From contig JBHGNT010000077.1 of the NCBI GenBank assembly GCA_043228905.1, positions 1 through 64,000 of the forward strand: a DNA stretch of 64,000 bases. Direction: 5' to 3'. Each line of letters begins with the position of its first letter. The stretch's first letter is position 1. A model generated the notes under the pieces. That model ran no database searches and had not been told where the DNA came from. It saw nothing but the letters and a program-made list of their open reading frames with translations. Both the position numbers and the translations under genes were made by a program. The stretch is from Azolla caroliniana (taxonomy: Eukaryota; Polypodiophyta). This document shows, piece after piece, positions 1-11,700 of the stretch.

Positions 1-1348
1 ACGATGGGATGGACCCGGAGAGATGATTGTGCGAGAGGGCAAGGCATTCTAGGTTCACGAGCTTCCCAATGTCTTCGGGGATTGATCCAGACAGATTGTT
101 TGACCCAAGGTTGAGCGTGGTGAGCTGCGTGCATGACTTGAAAAGCTCGACAGGGATAGGACCTTCTAGATTGTTCCCATTCAGGAATAATACTTGTAAG
201 TTGGTGAGCGCCCCGACCGAGTCAGGGATCGGTCCTGATAGTTGGTTGAAACTTAAACCTAGGTGTTGAAGAGATGTGTTATTGTAAGCATTTGTGAATC
301 CTAAGAGGCCACCAACGATAAAGTTTTCACTGGCATCGAATCCGAGCAAAGAGCTCAAATTCCAAATCTCGTGTGGTATGGTCCCAGTGATATTGTTCCC
401 GGCTAGCTCGACAGTGACAAGGGGAAGATTCCCTAAGTAAGATGGTATAACCCCATATATCTGGTTGTCATTCAGGTGTATCTCCGTGAGATTTGTACAC
501 TCTTGGAAGGCATTATCCAAGGTACCCATGAAGTGATTGCTTTGTAGATACAAGGCTTGAAGACCTCTAGCATTGCAAAGTTCAGGAGGAACAGGACCGA
601 TGAGTTGGTTTTCTTCGAGGGATAAGGTCGTTAGCGAGGAACAGTTGCCAATGTGCGGGATAAGTTGTCCTGTGAATCGGTTACCCCCGAGGAGGATGGT
701 GTCGACAAGGCCCCATGTTCCAATCCATTCTGGGATTGGTCCAGAGAGTAGATTTCCCTCAGCTGAGAATGCAACAATTGAGCCTCCAAGGTTTGCAAAT
801 GATGCTGGGATGAGCCCTGAGAGAGCATTGAAGGAGAGCAAGAGAGTGGTCAAATGTGTGCAATTCCCAAGAGCTGAGGGTATGGATCCATTGAACTGGT
901 TGTCAGCCATATTGAGCATCTTAATGTTGTGGAGGTTTCCGAGAGTGTCGGGAATGGGGCCATACAATAGGTTGGAGCTCAAATCCAGGACAACCAAGTG
1001 CGGTAGACCGAATGCGAAATTGTGTGAAAGAGGGCCTTTGAGATTCTTGCCATTGAGTTGGAGAGAGGTAACCACCATGGAAGAGGAGGAAGGTGATTGG
1101 CGCGAGCATTTCACACCTGTCCATGTGCACACTACTGATTGATTATTGCTGCTAATCTCCACCCAATCTGGAAGAGCATCATCACCTTGCTCTAGGTTGT
1201 GCTTGAAAGATAATAGGGCTTCTATCTCTAGGGAATTTGTGTGATTAGTAATAATGTTAGTATTTTGAGGTTGAGCTCCATCAATATGTGGTATGTTGTA
1301 AGTGATGAGATTAAGTATAATAAGAAGAAGGTAAAAAGATGTAGCCAT
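1..1348 (-). CDS. EMS1/EXS-like LRR receptor kinase, N-terminal part (gene runs off left edge)
   Basis: An open frame runs from ATG at 1348 leftwards to the window edge (449 codons) without a stop. It begins with a hydrophobic signal peptide (about residues 1-25), followed by an LRRNT cap ending in W-T-G-V-K-C, then about 13 plant-type LRRs of the L-x-x-N-x-L-x-G-x-I-P form. Several spacer phrases follow Arabidopsis EMS1/EXS, for example FSAEGNLLSGPIPEWIG and the ELCNARGL stretch, so this is an EMS1-type receptor rather than a generic LRR kinase. EMS1 family members are plasma-membrane kinases that in angiosperms bind TPD1 peptides and set tapetum fate; a fern role is unknown. The transmembrane segment and kinase domain would lie left of the window, so a kinase-less receptor-like protein cannot be excluded. 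No intron is visible in this part. Confidence 0.88.
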   Translation of the reverse strand, partial: MATSFYLLLIILNLITYNIPHIDGAQPQNTNIITNHTNSLEIEALLSFKHNLEQGDDALPDWVEISSNNQSVVCTWTGVKCSRQSPSSSSMVVTSLQLNGKNLKGPLSHNFAFGLPHLVVLDLSSNLLYGPIPDTLGNLHNIKMLNMADNQFNGSIPSALGNCTHLTTLLLSFNALSGLIPASFANLGGSIVAFSAEGNLLSGPIPEWIGTWGLVDTILLGGNRFTGQLIPHIGNCSSLTTLSLEENQLIGPVPPELCNARGLQALYLQSNHFMGTLDNAFQECTNLTEIHLNDNQIYGVIPSYLGNLPLVTVELAGNNITGTIPHEIWNLSSLLGFDASENFIVGGLLGFTNAYNNTSLQHLGLSFNQLSGPIPDSVGALTNLQVLFLNGNNLEGPIPVELFKSCTQLTTLNLGSNNLSGSIPEDIGKLVNLECLALSHNHLSGSIPS

Positions 1349-2121
1349 GGCTAGAAGCAAAGCAAGGATCTCCAACTTTTATAACAAATATGATTATATA
1401 TCTCATATGAGCTAAGCTCCCTCTCTTCCTTGTTTTTATTTCGTTGGACTCAATGAGGAAGTAGTAGTAGTAATGTTGATGGGTTTCTTAATGCTTTGTG
1501 GATTCATCACTTTTATAACTCATACATGGTATAACAGTATAGCACCTCATTTCCGATCACCAAGTTTTGACAAATTGAGTTGTATTCGATCATAGCCTAA
1601 CTCAACTGGTGGTGGTTAGTGAGTTGAAGCTGGGGCTATGTAGAGACAAATTGTATAGGATTGAGATTTGGTACCATAATGAATCAATAAGATTGGATCT
1701 CAATCGTATTTATGGGTGGTTAAAAGTAGGGTGCTAATAAGTGTCCCAATGTGGAGGTGCTTAAATTGTCCCAGGGAGCCTCCTCAAAAAAATAAAGTCT
1801 ACTTGTGTAGCATAAATATTATGTAGTGAAGAGTGTGCCAATTGGATGTTGGGCCTAAAAAGGGGGGGGCTATTGAAAAGCAGTTTATCTTTCCAAAAAT
1901 TCGCTGTATGCATAGTGAACCTTGGGAACACACACAAATCTCTCACACATAAAACCTTACAGAATGCTTTTTCTGATCAATAATTGCTGCTGCTGCTTTT
2001 TCTTTCTTTGTTGTGTCATAAAAAAGAAGAAGAAGAAGAGAGTACACTCACACTCTGGTTTGTCTTCTTTTGTTGGTTGGCTGGTGTTGGCCCGTGGAAT
2101 CGAATTGAATTTGTAAAGAGC

Positions 2122-2143
2122 GCACACACACACACACACACAC
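2122..2143. repeat. (AC)n microsatellite
   Basis: A run of AC dinucleotides lies just downstream of an AAG-rich low-complexity stretch near 2021-2040. Short open frames around it are artefacts of the repeats. Confidence 0.8.
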
Positions 2144-3000
2144 GTGAGATGATGACCACCCTTTAATGAATGAAATCCTGCCCTTTTCTGGCTTTCTTAA
2201 TCCCAACATTTATTTTGATGAGTGGGTGCACATTACCTTGGAAGGCATACATGTCTCCTGCCATGGAATTAACTCCTCCTCCCTACTACCCATGTTCCCC
2301 TTCTCGCCTAAACATTGGTTTCATGACTTCCCATTATCGATTCACCTCCACTAGAGACCCGAATTCACCCGTGGTACTAGGTAATCCTTTATGGTTTTTA
2401 ATAAATTGATTGCACCACCTTGTGATTTTGTTTTATTTCGTTTTCATAACAAACAAATGCCTCCTATATGTAGTAGGTTACTATCTTGAAGAGGGGAAAT
2501 GAGAAAGCTCATAAATGAATGAAGAATATCTGATCCACGTAACTACCACGAGGCAGAGGTGGCAACGTGGGATAAGTTGCAAATTATGTCCCAAGTTTCT
2601 AGGTCCATTGCTCAAAGAATAATAAGATCCCCAATATGTATCCTTGTCGTTAAAATGTAAACCTACAACCTTGAATGTGCATACATGTATTAGGAATGCA
2701 ACCTGTTGACCATGCCTACCTCATTCGAAAAGAGATGTGTCTCTCATGGTTTGACGATGGATATATTTGCTTGTCCTTGGCTCTTCCAAGCTATTGATGC
2801 TAATGAAGAACAAACAAAGTGGAGATGTATAGGAAATCAATGTAGAATCCATGGTGGTTACCTTGGTCCTTGGCTAATGATGATGTCCATTCACGATTTC
2901 CAAGGCGATAAACATAGAGAACAATTCAATGATTGTAATGATTAATGTCCATTATTTTTGCATTGCACTCTACGAATGCTTTTGAGGAAAACATGTTCTT

Positions 3001-3202
3001 GAGATAGTTGACGCTAGGGTTCCTTTGTGACGAACAATAAATAAGTGAGATTCAACCGATTGCATCAAATTGATACATTCAAGTTTTCAACTATGATTTT
3101 GACTTGAGATAGTTGACGCTAGACCTCCTTAGTGATGAACGGTAAATTAATGAGATTCAATCGATTGCATCAAATTGATACATTCAACTATAAATTTGAC
3201 TT
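3001..3202. repeat. Imperfect tandem duplication, unit about 105 bp
   Basis: Two adjacent copies (3001-3105 and 3106-3202) both start with GAGATAGTTGACGCTAG and share the phrase GATTGCATCAAATTGATACA. The second copy has lost about 8 bases near its end. It is an ordinary local duplication with no coding content seen. Confidence 0.85.
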
Positions 3203-5140
3203 GAGAAGACTTAATTCTCCAAGAACAAAGAGAGTTGTTATTTTGACCTTTGTGTATATTGAAAATAATCTCTAAAAATATGTGCACACTTTTGGGTGTA
3301 AGTATATCATTAGTTAAAATATTTGTTTATGAGTTCACATACTTCATGTTAATTTTGGGCGCTTTAAAAAAAGGATACTTCTCAAATGTAAAAAATTTCA
3401 AGTTTTAACCTAATTTTTGTTAATGTTGTATATGTGTGCAAGAGCATTTGAAATAGAGTAAAAGTAAGTGTTTTTTTCCAGAATCCAAGGAAGTATTTTG
3501 ATCATTGTCTTTTATGTGAAACATTACTCATTCCTAATGCAATTGTGCTTTTGTTAATACAATTAATTAACCTTAAAAAATAGTGGAATTATCAAAATAT
3601 AGAAATATTTAACTCAATATAACTTGGGTTATGTTATTGTTAAATCCAAAACTATTGGCATGATGCTTCTAAATTAAGAAACGGCCTTATCCAATTTCGA
3701 TTTCCTACCCAACATGATATTGACATGTTCCATATGCACAAGATGATAACTTAGGGCCATCATATGACCACGAACCTCCAATTTGACATTTCTCGATTGC
3801 ATATGTGGTCCTTGGTTCTACTATGTGGTCCAGAAACTTGACAATGCGGCTAAAACAAATCGTGTGGTTTGTGATCTTGTTGCCAAGACAAAGAAAGCAA
3901 ACAACATTTATGCACGAGATCATCATGACTTTTGTAGTCTTATACTTCAAAAAAAGAACTCAACGTGAAGTAATTGGACGAGGTGAACAAACCTTCCCTT
4001 AGAACATCCTCATCTTTGCTACCCTAAGACTATCATGGAAAATACAACAAATCCATTTACTGTTATAAAAGCGTTTTCTAGGACCCCCAAATACTAATGT
4101 TTATGAAATCAAACTGACCTAATCCATTTTGCTACAATATTTCAATAATGAATTTAATGCTGCAAAGTGCAAGCTATATGATTACAATATCATCTTTATA
4201 TATTTAAAGTTTAGAATTTCAAAGACTAGTAATATAAGGTATGATGTATAAAGGCAATTATTCCACACGGTGCTTTAGCATCAATGCATTGTTGAAACTT
4301 AGTGAATGGCAAATGTAGTTAACAAGGAACTTAATTGTGAGTAATTATTACTCTAAATAGAATGAGTAAAATGTATTTATTGTTGCAATAGAAGTGTCTC
4401 ACAATGTTTTTAGCATTCTAATTAGTTGCATTCTAATTAGTGAAGTGGAATTTCCATGGAGAATCATTATACATAGCATTAGAATATTAAGGGAGGACAT
4501 CCTAACATAATTGGATGATAGTAGGGAAAATACACTTATTGACCGTGGTATACATTGGCAAGGTTTTAAATGATTCAATTTAGTATTAAAATTATTGCTA
4601 GTGCCAAAGATAACATTGATCTTTTCTTTTCTTTTTTAGTAGAATGTTTGATTGAGACAAAATCAAATTCAAAGTTCTAATCTTGATGATAACTCTCTTG
4701 TTCTTCTCTTTCTCTTCCACTCTCTCTTCTTCATCGTCACCTTCTTACTTGCTAGTATTCTCCCTATTCCTAATCAATTCCTTGAACTCTCACGTTCTCT
4801 GTTTTATATGCACTACATTTAAAGGTTAAACTTATCATCTTCAATGCTAGTATTGTGGAATGTCAATGTTGCAAATAATTGTTCTTGAGCAAACTTGACA
4901 ATGTGCATGATGTCATGAAGAGTTTTGCACTTTGTTGGTGGCATTAGATGAAGACAATGCTTTCACATTGTGCTTTAGTACATAACTTTTTTTTGTATGT
5001 CAATGCTCACTAGACTTCTATTGTAATCTATTCCCTTGGTTGATGTGTTACTTATATTCTCTTATACTCTTATATTTTACTATGATGGTATACAAATCTT
5101 CGAAAAGTACAGGGATTGCATTGGAACTACTAAATACCTT

Positions 5141-5165
5141 CCCCCCCCCCCCCCCCCCCCCCCCC
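5141..5165. repeat. Poly-C homopolymer, about 25 C
   Basis: An uninterrupted C run in otherwise AT-rich DNA. The exact length is prone to sequencing error. The minus strand would be a G run able to form quadruplex structures. Confidence 0.8.
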
Positions 5166-5596
5166 AACCTGACCATAGCTCTTCATGTCTTACCAAAATG
5201 GGGCCTTAAATTTTCGTACCTAGATGTTGGCATATATTTATGAGTACATGTTTGTATTTATATGCACGTTACAAGCTTATATTTTTACAATATGCCAAAA
5301 TATATGCTTCAATTATCTTTTACATACCCACATAAGGGATTATGTTTTTTTTGTCTTTGTACAGGGTAATGTTTTTATGTCCTCATGAGTGCATTTGTTC
5401 AGACAAGCTTGCATATACATAAGTCTACATAATGCTATGTATTGAAGATGTAGATATTGAGAAGCTTTAGAAGGCCCCAACTTGTCTACAAAAAGCCAAA
5501 GTAAGAAGAAGAAGAATGTTCAAAGAGCCAAGATGAAGAGCATTCATAACATTACGAGTTGCTTATATTAGCTCCATGTAATCACTCTTGACTTTG

Positions 5597-5598
<2 letters not shown>

Positions 5599-5655
<57 letters not shown>
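5599..5655. repeat. Compound (TC)n-(AC)n microsatellite
   Basis: About 19 TC units are followed directly by about 9 AC units. No gene was seen next to it. Confidence 0.9.
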
Positions 5656-6715
5656 TATGTTTACATACTTTATCCTCTAAATTCAAAGTTTATTTAGTAT
5701 TACATTTGTATTATTTAAATTTATAGGTAGTAACATTACTCTTCCTTCCATTTGAGGCTCATGTCAACCCACCGAGAAGCCAAGGTTATTCTTTTAAATA
5801 ATAGCATGCAGACACACAACTATGTATAACCACACAATCCATGTTTTTATTTTCATTTATGCTTACATATGCTCAACCATGTCCACCTCTTGCCTTAGGG
5901 TTACATGAACAAATTTTGCAAAAAATGCCCATAGAGTTTCTCCAAACTTTGTTACATCAAATAGTCTGACAAATATCATGTCTTAACTTCTCACTCACAT
6001 ATTGTAGCAAAGGGTATGTTTACCTCACCTCACACACTTGTGCTCTAGCAAAGAGCATGTCCCGTTCTTCACCATTTGCTTTCTACCAAAGAATAAGTGT
6101 GCCCCTTTCCCCAATAATGGCATTCCCAACTCACCTCGAAGAACACAAATTTTGGAAGATGGATACCAACTTATTTTCTAGAGCAAAATGTGGATAATTA
6201 GTCAAAACATTCCAAGTTAATGAAACTACTCTCGTGGCAATTGATAAGCCACTCTCCTTGATGAGATCAACCTGAAGCTTCACAAACACAATACAAAATA
6301 TCATATCATATGAACAATTCTTTTGGAAAAACCTACTATGATTAAGCAAACCGAAGTGGTCATGACTTGGTTGTATCACATGCAAAAAATGGCAAATGAT
6401 GTTCTAAGATTGCATTGTAGCATGATTTGGAAGTGTATGTAGAATAGTTCCATATTTTCTATTGTTCATTCTTCATACATTATAGTGTTTCATGTAAATG
6501 TCTTGCAACTTGGGTAACTTGGTTGGAAAGAAAGGTGTAGATTGTTGTCTTATATATCAGAGTTCACTTCTTATATGGATAGTCTCATTAGTTGTCATAA
6601 CTTAGAAAATATCATTTTATGATATAACAATTATTTATTTTACAATTTAAGCTTCTAATATCCATATACATATATTGTAAATAAGGTTTGTTTCCTTCAC
6701 AGTTGGAAATGTTAT

Positions 6716-6822
6716 AGTATTTTATTTTGTTGATTGGCATGTGTCATAGTAGCTTAAAGCCCTACAACAAGTTGAAGTATTTTACTTTGTTGATCGGCAT
6801 GTCTCATGGTAGCTTAAAGCCC
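6716..6822. repeat. Tandem duplication, period 60 bp
   Basis: Copies at 6716-6763 and 6776-6822 share AGTATTTTA-TTTGTTGAT-GGCATGT and TAGCTTAAAGCCC, separated by a 12-base spacer. Confidence 0.8.
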
Positions 6823-7031
6823 ATGCATGATTTTGTAGTTCTCTCACACAAGTTAGTCAATGAGAGTATTGAATTATGTGCATGTGGGTGAAAGAGATGT
6901 ACAACTACAACAAGTTGGACCTATGGATGACCTCCTTTGAGCAACTAATTGGATCCAAGCATAGTGAATCTGAGGGCATTTGAGCAATAGAGATGTGTGG
7001 AGGTGGGATCCAAGTTTCACATCCTTAGTTA

Positions 7032-7056
7032 AGATAGATAGATAGATAGATAGATA
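7032..7056. repeat. (GATA)n microsatellite
   Basis: About six GATA units in a gene-free stretch. Confidence 0.85.
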
Positions 7057-8787
7057 TAAATATTCGTGGCATGATTTAGGTCATTTAGCGATTTAGTTCA
7101 TGCACACTGCCCAATCTTTAATTTTGTGACTTTTCTCTCTTTTGCTAAAACAAGAACCTCTTGCAACTTTATAACCTTATCTTTCAAGTAGGAATGGACT
7201 TTCATCCTATCATTTTAATGTCCTGCGCAAATCTTTCTTCGAAAGCAACTTCTAAAAACCTAAAAGAAAAGAGCGCAACTTTAACTCCGAGACAAATGAA
7301 CCCTGATGTAAAGTTGTGAAGCTATAAATATAAAATGCATATGCATGCTGAATAATATGGTCCTCTTGCAATATACCCATAATTATAATATTACAAGTGT
7401 CTCTATGGATTATTCATTGTGAATCCATATGTGGTTACATCAATTGTAACGAAAAATTGATCAGAGCATTAAAGATGTACATTACATTGCATCTCTTATC
7501 TCTAGACCTAACGAGAAGACCAATAATGGCAATAAAAAATGCAAGAGTAATGTTTTTCACAAACATTTGAAGAATAAAATTATTTGCTTTGTGCCATTTT
7601 TATCAACGTTGTGACTTCTATTGTTTGCTTTTCTAATTCATCTTTTATAGTTTCATGTTAACAAGATAACAAATTATAAACCAAACTTGTAAATTTTGTC
7701 GAAAAGAGAGGTATAGATTTTTCTCTCCTATTAATGTTTACATCTTATGTTGCCTCAACTGATAACCACAACTAGGAAGGTACCAAACTACATAATAATT
7801 TATTTATTTTCAAACTAAGACATTTGAAATACCTATATACACATTGGCCGAAGGGTTTGATTCCTTCATGAGTTGAAAATTATTTAATAATTTTACGTTG
7901 TTGTGCATGGTACATTCCTTGGTTGTGTACAATCCAAGATTCCAAGCTTACACATTCTTAGATGTGAGAGATACGTCCATATCCATAATTAGAGTTGATG
8001 CAAGGTTGATATAGAGCAAAATGTCTATATTACCATTCAAAGTCACTCGTAGATTTGATTTTTTGTAACAACCCATGCGCCATACACACACACACACACC
8101 ATGTTCGCATCCCTCGAATATCTTAATGTACATGCAACGTTCATGCTCAACCATAGACTCTTTGTTGTGGCATTCTAATAGAATGCCCCCAAAACATTTA
8201 TCACATATAACCATCTTGTCGCCCCTTCTAAATCCCAAAACACAAAATAACAATCAAAGTCTCATATAGTTTTGTAGATTATTCTAGAAAGCTCCACCCA
8301 TATCATGTAAGATTCCGGCGGTACAAAAAAATGTGACGGGGGTGGGTTAGATTTGTTGGAGTTGAGATGGAATGGTTGTAATGTGTTCATGTTTTACATC
8401 ATTTCCTAACTCCATGCACCTAGGAACTCAATGGTGTTGGTTGGGTTTTTACATCACCTTGTTAAAAAGAAAGTCTGAGGAAGAGAAAGAGATGGTATGG
8501 TGTCTTGGAGAAATGCCTTGCTTAATGAACATGGACCCAGGGGACATTTGGGAAATATTTTGGATTTCCCCCCTCACGTTGCCTGCTTCATCAGATTTTT
8601 GCTTCTTCTTCAATATTCAAGAAAGGAAAATGATACGCAGCAAGCAGGGCCGACCATCATTTGATAGGCAACTCGGCTAATCTCTCTTTAAGTTTCTTGC
8701 ATTGTGGTGGCAGACAATTAGAGGTATGAAAATCTTCCTGACACAGTTTCTTTGTATATATGCATCGAGATATCTTCACGGATTGGT

Positions 8788-11700
8788 ATGGTTGGTCTCA
8801 GTAGAAGACTATTGATGATGTCAAGATCCCAAAGCCACTATGCCCTCATTGGGAAAGAGAAGAATGAAAAGTATACCACCACCACCACCACAACTACTAC
8901 TAATGAAACTTGTTATGCCAAGGAAGGTATTCATTATGTAGCCTTACTGAAAGAGTGTGCGAAAAGGAAGGACCTCAAGAAGGGCATGTCTATACACATC
9001 GATGTTTTGAACAAGGATTTGCTAAGAAAGAGCCCTTATGTTGGGAGCACATTAGTTAGTATGTATGCAAAGTGTGGTGCACTGGAAAAAGCACAGGAAG
9101 TGCTCGACGAGCTTCCATACCGGAATGTTATCTCTTGGTCTGCTCTTATTGCCGGCTATGCTGAGCATGAAGAAGGCCATAAAGTTTTCAACTGCATCGA
9201 ACAAATGCAAAGTGAGGGTCTTTCCCCAGATGCAGTCACTTTCACGGCCATGCTAAAGGCATGCGGGCGGACACGATCTATCGATAAGGGTCGTGAAATC
9301 CACGTTGAGATCGTGAACAAAGGGTTGCTTGGGAAAGATACAATTTTGGGCAATGCCCTCATGGACATGTATGCCAAATGTGGTGAGCTTTCAAAAGCAC
9401 GAGAAGTGTTGTATGAGCTTCCAGCCCGTGATATATTCTCGTGGAATGCATTAATCACAGGATACGTCCAACATGGGCAGTGTGAAAATGCGTTAGATTG
9501 TTATCGACAGATGCAAAACAATCACATTTCGCCTGATGTGGTGAGCTTTGTTTCCATCTTGAAGGCATGTGGCCTTGTACAAGCAGTTGATAAGGGAAAG
9601 GAAGTTCATCAGGAGATTATCGACAAGGGGTTTCTAGAAAAACATGCTGTACTTGGCAATGCTTTGGTAGATATGTATGCAAAATTTGGTGCACTAATGA
9701 AAGCACAACAAATACTTCATGAGCTTCCTGTTCAGGATGTCGTCTCTTGGAATGCATTAATTTCAGGATATGTTCTGAAAGGTCTAGGTGAAGAGGCATT
9801 GAACTGTTTTGAACAGATGCGATGTTATGGTCTTTCTCCAGATGCAATCACTTTTATATGCATTTTGAATGTGTGTGGCAGCCTAAGAGCACTTGACAAA
9901 GGCAAAAAAATCCATGATGAAATTGTTGAGAAGAGGTTATTAGAACAACATACTGCGCTCGGCAATGCTCTGTTGGACATGTATGCCAAATGTGGGGTCT
10001 TAACAAAAGCACAACAAGTTCTTGATGAGCTTCTTGTTCAAGATGTGGTTGCTTGGAATGCACTGATTACAGGATATGCTGAGCAAGGGAAGGGCGAATA
10101 TGCATTGCTTTGTTTTGAGCGAATGCAAAGTGATGGTCTGTGTCCCGACGTGACTACCTTCACTTGCATCTTAAAAGCTTGTGGCAGCTTGAGAGCAATT
10201 GAGAAGGGTAAACAGGTTCACAATGAGATCATTCATAAGCAGTTGCTAGAAAAACATGTCCCACTTGGAAATGCTCTTGTGGATATGTATGCTAAGTGTG
10301 GTGCCTTGGAAAAAGCACAAGAAGTGCTTGAAAGGCTTCCAGTTAGAGATGTTGTTTCATGGAATACACTAATTGCGGGATACGTTCAAGAGGGCCACTG
10401 TGAACGGGCATTGCAATGTTTTGAATGGATGAATAACGATGGCCTTTCTCCCGACGCCATTACATTTGTTTGTATACTGAAGGCATGTGATAAGAAGAAG
10501 GATCTCTCCAGAGGCAACAGTGTACATGCCGATATTATGAAGAGGGGTGGTTTACAATGTAGTCCTCACATAGGCAGGTCATTAGTTAGTATGTATGCTA
10601 AATGTGGTGCGTTAGGAAAAGCAGAACAAGTGCATGAGGAGCTTTCTATCCGGGATGTTGTCTCTTGGTCTGCACTTATTGCTGGATACACTGAGCAAGG
10701 ACAGGGTCAGGCAGCGATGCATTGCTTTGAAAGGATGCAAAATGAGGGTGTCATTGCAGATACAATCACCTTTGCTTGTGTTTTGAAGGCATGTGGTGAC
10801 ATAGGAGTTATTGAAATGGGTCAGCAAATTCATGGTGAGATTGCAAGTAAGGAATTGCTGGGAAAACCCACTATTCTCGGCTGTGCCCTGGTTGATATGT
10901 ATGCTAAATGTGGCGAGCTACACAGAGCACAATCAGTGTTTAGTGACCTTCTTGTTCGAGATGTCATTTCCTGGAACACATTGATTGAAGGCTATATTCA
11001 ACATGGACAGGATGCTGATGCCTTGAAATGTTTCGAGCACATGCAAAATGATGGTCTTCCTCCGAATGCAGTGACCTTCACATGTGCTGTGAAAGCATGT
11101 GGCTGTATGAGAGCTATTGAAAAAGGCAAACAATTTCATATTATCAGCAAAGGGTTTCTAGAAAAGAGCATTGAGCTTGGAAATTCTTTGGTGGGTATGT
11201 ATGCAAAATGTGGCGATTTAGAGAGAGCACAAGAAGTACTGAATGAGCTTCCTGTCAGGGATATTGTATCTTGGTCTGCCCTTATTGGAGGGTACATCCG
11301 CAAGGGGCATTGTGAAGATGCACTTATAGCCTTTGAATGCATGAAACATGATGGTATTTCTCCAAACATAATTACCTTCACTTGCATCTTGAAGGCATGT
11401 AGCATTATAGGAGAACTTGAGAAGGGCAAACAAATTCATGATGAGATTATTGATAAAGGGTTGGTGGGAAACAATATCAAGCTTGGCAATGCTTTGGTGG
11501 ATATGTATGCTAAGTGTGGTGCACTAGCAAAAGCACATCGAATTTTAGAGGAACTCCCAATAAGGGATGTAGTGTCTTGGTCTACACTCATTGCCGGATA
11601 TGCCCAACATGAACAAGGGGAAGATGCATTGAAATGTTTTGATCAAATGCAAACTGATGGACTTTTCCCAAATCCTATAACGTTTACGTACATATTGAAA

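Larger units (their letters stand above)
1349..8787. other. Gene-poor AT-rich stretch
   Basis: No coding region could be supported. Open frames here are short, have no recognisable domains and mostly overlap simple repeats. It holds two small tandem duplications, a C homopolymer, TC/AC and GATA microsatellites (listed separately), and the promoters of the two flanking genes, in which no clear element was fixed. Confidence 0.6.

Noticed and set aside
573-1142. 189-residue plus-strand open frame
   Set aside because: It is antisense to the LRR gene; the minus-strand frame has signal peptide and LRR periodicity, this one has no domain.
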